Shown one piece after another: positions 60,342-64,000 of a stretch of 64,000 bases of DNA. Origin of the DNA: a virus; the IMG/VR virus record IMGVR_UViG_3300031772_000014, positions 1 to 64,000 of that record. One strand, written 5' to 3'. The position numbers and the translations under genes are program-made. Each line of letters starts with the position of its first letter. The stretch's first letter is position 1. Under the pieces are notes generated by a model. That model was not told where the DNA came from and did no database searches. It was given only the letters and a program-made list of their open reading frames with translations.

Positions 60342-61034
60342 TCAGAACTTGATCGTCCAATCCACTTCCAACGAGAAGGCGTTGGTCTTGGATAGGCTGT
60401 CGAAGGTGTCATACGCCACGCAGGTGTTGTGCGGCTGGTTCACGTACGTGGCGATGGGGCTGTGGAGAAAGAGGCCGATCTCGGAGATGGGCACCGTGAG
60501 GAACGGCCCGTAACTGATCTCGATCTCCGGGAAGACCCTGACGAACTTCACCGAGGTCGTGGTCGGGTACACGGCCGGCGACTGCACCTGCCCGAGCCAG
60601 ATGTCCGCGATGTTGTAGAAAGGCGGAGGGTCAGGGACAGCCGGGATGGGGCTCAGGATTCGAACAGGCCGCTCGAGACGGAGCACCGTGGGGTCCGTGT
60701 CGGTCTGGATGTTCGGCCCCGGGTAGTGCCCGGCGGGCGCGGGTGGCGCGGCCCCGAGAGGCGTCGCGTTCGCGACCGCGAGCTGGAGCTGCCTCGTGCC
60801 GCCGATGCCGAGGCCCATGTACCTGATGCCCCGGTCGTCCTTCAAGGTCACGGGGAGCGGGGGCTGCGGGGGCGGACCTCCCGGCAAGGCGAAGTACGAG
60901 ATGTGCTGCGGCAACCACTCACGCCCGAGGTTCAAGAAGATGTTGTGACCGCGGATGCGGCGCACGATCTTGCCCCGAGAGCGCAAGGTGAGCTCCAAGT
61001 TGCTCGCTACCTCGATTAGAACTTTGTCGCTCAT
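60342..61034 (-). CDS. Tail/baseplate protein, unknown
   Basis: 230 aa, ATG 61034 (MSDKVLIEVASNLELTLRSR). Mostly beta, with a proline-rich loop region (PGGPPPQPPLP near 52). The Tyr/Pro-rich middle and the end EVDWTIKF resemble tail-module accessory proteins. It lies between the very large structural gene and the paralogous fibre genes, separated from the former by a 44-nt gap. Confidence 0.6.
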   Translation of the reverse strand: MSDKVLIEVASNLELTLRSRGKIVRRIRGHNIFLNLGREWLPQHISYFALPGGPPPQPPLPVTLKDDRGIRYMGLGIGGTRQLQLAVANATPLGAAPPAPAGHYPGPNIQTDTDPTVLRLERPVRILSPIPAVPDPPPFYNIADIWLGQVQSPAVYPTTTSVKFVRVFPEIEISYGPFLTVPISEIGLFLHSPIATYVNQPHNTCVAYDTFDSLSKTNAFSLEVDWTIKF

Positions 61035-61078
61035 CTTGTCCTCTTGATACTACCTGAAGTCCGTCAAGCCTAGTTCTG

Positions 61079-64000
61079 TCAGATGTCGATGACCCTGTAG
61101 AGCGTCCCAGCGGGCAACGCGGGGTGGCCACCTGGCAGGCCCATGTCGAACCACCAACCTACCGCTTCACCGACCGTGACGAGCGCAGAGTGCAGGAAAG
61201 GCTTCAAAGGAAGCAACCCGTCAGGGACTAGACGAACGTCAACCACGTCTCCTGGGTTGATCGTAAAGGCACCTGGTAGCGGCAGCGGCGAAGGCGGCGG
61301 CCCCCACGCGACCGTCTGCCCGTCACCAAAATGAATGAACGGAAGGTCCGCCTCGAGCACCGCGTTGACGGTGATCTGGAGACGCATGTTCGTACTGCCG
61401 AGCGTGGGCTTGCCCTTCAGGTAGATGGCCACGCCCGTGACCGGGATAGCGACCAGTACGGGCCCGTCATCCCGGAGCTCGTGCCCGGTCATCGGCACGA
61501 ACGTCAGGAACTTCATCCCCCAGACGTGCTTCTCGCCGTTGAGCAGGAACTCGTCGAAGACGAAGAAGTCATCGAAGACCATCGGGCCGCCGGCGAAGAT
61601 CTCCGACCCGATGGCGTAGGACAGGACCTCCGGACGGATGAACTCCCTGTCGATACCCCAGGTGACGTCCAGGTCCGAGAGGGGGAACGTCGGGTAGGGC
61701 TGCGTGGGGTCTGAGCCCGTATCAGAGGCGTTGACGATGTGACCGCTCAGCAGACCCGCCGGAGGACCAACGGGACCACCAGGAGCCAGTAGGACGCCGG
61801 GCGACGGGTCCGGCTGGTCGATCATCGTGGCGGAGCCGACCTTCTGCGCGAGGGAGTCGTAGAGGAACTCCGACCAGGACAGCTCGAAGAGCTCGAGGAG
61901 GCCCTTGTAATGAATCTCGTCCGAAACATCGACCTCGGTATCCCCGATTTCAATCTGCACAAGGAAGATCGGGTACGTGTACGCGGGCTTGATTCGGAGG
62001 ATGAAGTTCCTGGTGAACAACAACGACGGCAGGTTGAATGCCGGGCTCTTCACTCGAACCATGAAGCGGTGGAACTTCTCGACCTCGTACAGAAGCCCTT
62101 GTCCCATCAGGCCCTGGAACCATGCCGGGTCCTTGATGTAATCGAGGGCCTCCACGCCGGTCACGAGCGGAGCGAACTGCGAGACCGTGTCGCCTACCGC
62201 GTAGGTCTTACCGGTAGCCGGATTGACCTCCAGCGGGAGCTTCTTCGGGAAGTTGTACGACCTGACGATCTCGGTGTTCTTGTTGTCTTGAAGTAGGAGA
62301 CGCCCCTTGTTCGGGGAGAAGTCGATGCTGATCTCCACGATGGTGCTGTCCTCCTCCGCGAACGGAAGACCCAGCAAGATCTGCGAACCGACCCGCATGT
62401 TGAACACGGTCGGGCCGTTCAGGTACGCGTACCAGAGCCCCTGCACGGCACTCAGATAGTCGAAGTTCGAAGGTAGCTTGGAAAGGTCGTCGAGCGAGAA
62501 GTCCACCGCGATACCGAAGTTGCCCTCGATGGTCGGACGGTTGTCCAGGTACGTGTACTCAGCCCAGAGGCGAGGCACGAGGACCGTGGGCTCCCTCTCG
62601 CCGGTCCCGAGGAATACACTGTCAAACCTGATGCACGCCTTCTCCCTGAACCTCTCGATGTAGAAGTCCGCGTTCCTGCGAAGTACTTCGCTCTCAGGGG
62701 AGTCTTTGATGACACGTTGCAGGAACGGGATGTCGAGGATCACGTCCTCGATGGGCATGTAATGACGGCGGTAGATACCCCAGAAGTAGAGCTCGAACCT
62801 GTCCGGGTACTTGGAGAAGTACGACTGGAACAGCGGGTCTATCTTCAGCGCGACCGAGTTCGCCTCGGCCTTGACGACACCCATGTGGTTGGTGGCCACG
62901 TAGGACACCCCCTGGATGGCCACGTCGAAGACCTCGATGATGGCCCAATCAAACTTGGCGGTCAGGCCGTTGTAGAAGTCGATCTGGGTGGAGGTCACCT
63001 TCATGGGGATGGACCACTCACTGGAAGCCGTGAGGGGGATCTCATCCTTCAAGGTGAACCGCTGGAACCTGAGAGGATCGAGCGGGTCATCCGCGATGCT
63101 CGCGATACGAACGCAGTCGTTCTCAGCGCCGAAGTTGTCGAGAACCAGGAAGTCGTTCTCTTTGATGTCCAACCCGGCCAACGAGATCCCGGTGTTGTAG
63201 GTCTTCGTGCTGGTCGCCGCGCCACCAGATCCGCCGAGCGGCTGGCAGCTATCTCCGATGTTGAACGGACCCGTGGTCCCAGCGACCACCGTGAACTCGA
63301 ACGGGGCGTACACGACAACCCTGGAGGTGGTCGGCGGGAAGGGGAGCAGGGGACCCGGCTCTCCAATCACCGCCGTGCACTTGAAGCGCTTGTCGACCGC
63401 CTTGAGCAGCTTATCTAGCTGCGTCGCGAAGGCACCAGGTGTGACAAGGTTCGGACCTGGCAAGGTCACGACGACGATGTCGTTGAAGAACGGGATCGAC
63501 AGAGCGAGCGTGGTCCCGGCAAAAGCCCCGCCGGCGTTCGGGAGATCTGTCGTGGTGACTCCCGTCCACACCGTGCGGATCTTCGCGAGCTCCACGAAGG
63601 GCTCACGGAGCAGGAGGTCGTAGTGGAGCCACCTGCGGTTGAACTGCCGCTGGATGTCCCGGAGGCTCTTCGAGTACTCGATCTGCCAGAGCGTGAAGAG
63701 CTCCGTGGCGGCCACTTGTGCGGCACCGCTCCACACGGTCTCGATACGCTCCCGGTCTTCGACGAGACGCCAGAAGTCCGAGAGGTAATCCCAGATGAAC
63801 TTCAGGTCAGGCGTGCATCCTCGGGGGAGCACGGACTGCACGACGTTGATGGCCGTCACGGACGGGGCCGAGAAAAGCTGCCCGTTCGAGACGATGAGCT
63901 GGAACTTGTAGAAGCCCGAGACGTCCGGGTAGAAGGTCGGCTTCACGGAGAGCGGCTGGTAGACGCCGTTCTGCGTGAGGACCTTGAAAGCCGCGTTGAC
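61079..64000 (-). CDS. Very large tail/baseplate structural protein (partial)
   Basis: At least 973 codons; the frame is open through the right edge, so the true start lies outside (the GTG at 63946 is internal to the open frame). N-terminal visible part is helical (LKFIWDYLSDFWRLVEDRER, then SKSLRDIQRQFNRRW), the rest beta-rich with several Ig-like repeats. Ends TGA 61079-61081. Probably a baseplate or tail-wedge protein. It contains no in-frame TTA. Confidence 0.65.
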   Translation of the reverse strand, partial: VNAAFKVLTQNGVYQPLSVKPTFYPDVSGFYKFQLIVSNGQLFSAPSVTAINVVQSVLPRGCTPDLKFIWDYLSDFWRLVEDRERIETVWSGAAQVAATELFTLWQIEYSKSLRDIQRQFNRRWLHYDLLLREPFVELAKIRTVWTGVTTTDLPNAGGAFAGTTLALSIPFFNDIVVVTLPGPNLVTPGAFATQLDKLLKAVDKRFKCTAVIGEPGPLLPFPPTTSRVVVYAPFEFTVVAGTTGPFNIGDSCQPLGGSGGAATSTKTYNTGISLAGLDIKENDFLVLDNFGAENDCVRIASIADDPLDPLRFQRFTLKDEIPLTASSEWSIPMKVTSTQIDFYNGLTAKFDWAIIEVFDVAIQGVSYVATNHMGVVKAEANSVALKIDPLFQSYFSKYPDRFELYFWGIYRRHYMPIEDVILDIPFLQRVIKDSPESEVLRRNADFYIERFREKACIRFDSVFLGTGEREPTVLVPRLWAEYTYLDNRPTIEGNFGIAVDFSLDDLSKLPSNFDYLSAVQGLWYAYLNGPTVFNMRVGSQILLGLPFAEEDSTIVEISIDFSPNKGRLLLQDNKNTEIVRSYNFPKKLPLEVNPATGKTYAVGDTVSQFAPLVTGVEALDYIKDPAWFQGLMGQGLLYEVEKFHRFMVRVKSPAFNLPSLLFTRNFILRIKPAYTYPIFLVQIEIGDTEVDVSDEIHYKGLLELFELSWSEFLYDSLAQKVGSATMIDQPDPSPGVLLAPGGPVGPPAGLLSGHIVNASDTGSDPTQPYPTFPLSDLDVTWGIDREFIRPEVLSYAIGSEIFAGGPMVFDDFFVFDEFLLNGEKHVWGMKFLTFVPMTGHELRDDGPVLVAIPVTGVAIYLKGKPTLGSTNMRLQITVNAVLEADLPFIHFGDGQTVAWGPPPSPLPLPGAFTINPGDVVDVRLVPDGLLPLKPFLHSALVTVGEAVGWWFDMGLPGGHPALPAGTLYRVIDI

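Noticed and set aside
1-64000. tRNA genes
   Set aside because: No cloverleaf-like segment seen in any intergenic gap; only a computational search would exclude them fully.
1-64000. Integrase or lysogeny module
   Set aside because: No integrase, repressor or att-like repeats found; the HTH protein at 9288 alone is not sufficient.

Overview
The window is an internal piece of a GC-rich, tailed double-stranded DNA phage genome (Caudoviricetes), cut at both ends: a minus-strand gene runs off each edge. Hallmarks are a large terminase, a portal, a likely major capsid protein and decoration protein, a likely prohead protease, a baseplate spike, large tail or baseplate proteins and a complete phage replication set. 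I saw no integrase, repressor, tRNA or CRISPR array, so nothing points to lysogeny. The host cannot be named from the sequence.

Layout. (1) 1-24093, minus strand: virion genes. In transcription order these are a giant fused RNA polymerase, baseplate spike, structural proteins, terminase, protease, internal virion proteins, decoration protein and capsid. Two lone plus-strand genes (9288-10007 and 11869-12159) interrupt this block. (2) 24199-28749, plus strand: small genes, a terminator, then a MoxR-type AAA+ ATPase and a VWA/HExxH protein, closed by another terminator. (3) 28786-34117, minus strand: portal and accessory virion genes. (4) 34224-51910, plus strand: replication, recombination and nucleotide metabolism, comprising an SF2 helicase, uracil-DNA glycosylase-like protein, DnaB-like helicase, DnaG-like primase, zinc-rich protein, family A DNA polymerase, HU-like protein, RecA/UvsX-like recombinase, two candidate Holliday-junction resolvases, a Cas4/RecB-like nuclease, dCMP deaminase and dNMP kinase. 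(5) 52138-64000, minus strand: small membrane proteins, possibly lysis-related, then two paralogous tail gene cassettes and a very large structural protein.

Two observations stand out. First, one reading frame of about 2132 codons joins a complete bacterial-type RNA polymerase beta subunit to a complete beta' subunit and lies within the virion gene block. It keeps the NADFDGD catalytic motif and the second zinc site. Second, the leucine codon TTA is essentially absent from gene interiors. By my manual scan it occurs in frame only nine times, always at or within a few codons of a gene end, including five same-strand genes and the terminase whose frames would otherwise run on into a neighbour. 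Two paralogous tail proteins both end at TTA at matching places. UUA acting as a stop, or as an unreadable codon, would explain this; it is a hypothesis from one window.

Regulation visible in sequence: a shared GGGAyAAG element before several plus-strand units, rho-independent-type hairpins at most operon ends, frequent ATGA or GTGA start-stop overlaps, and a canonical -1 slippery heptamer at the end of the last plus-strand gene. Coordinates of the TTA-ended genes in dispute are given to the TTA codon, with the longer standard-code reading stated in each entry.
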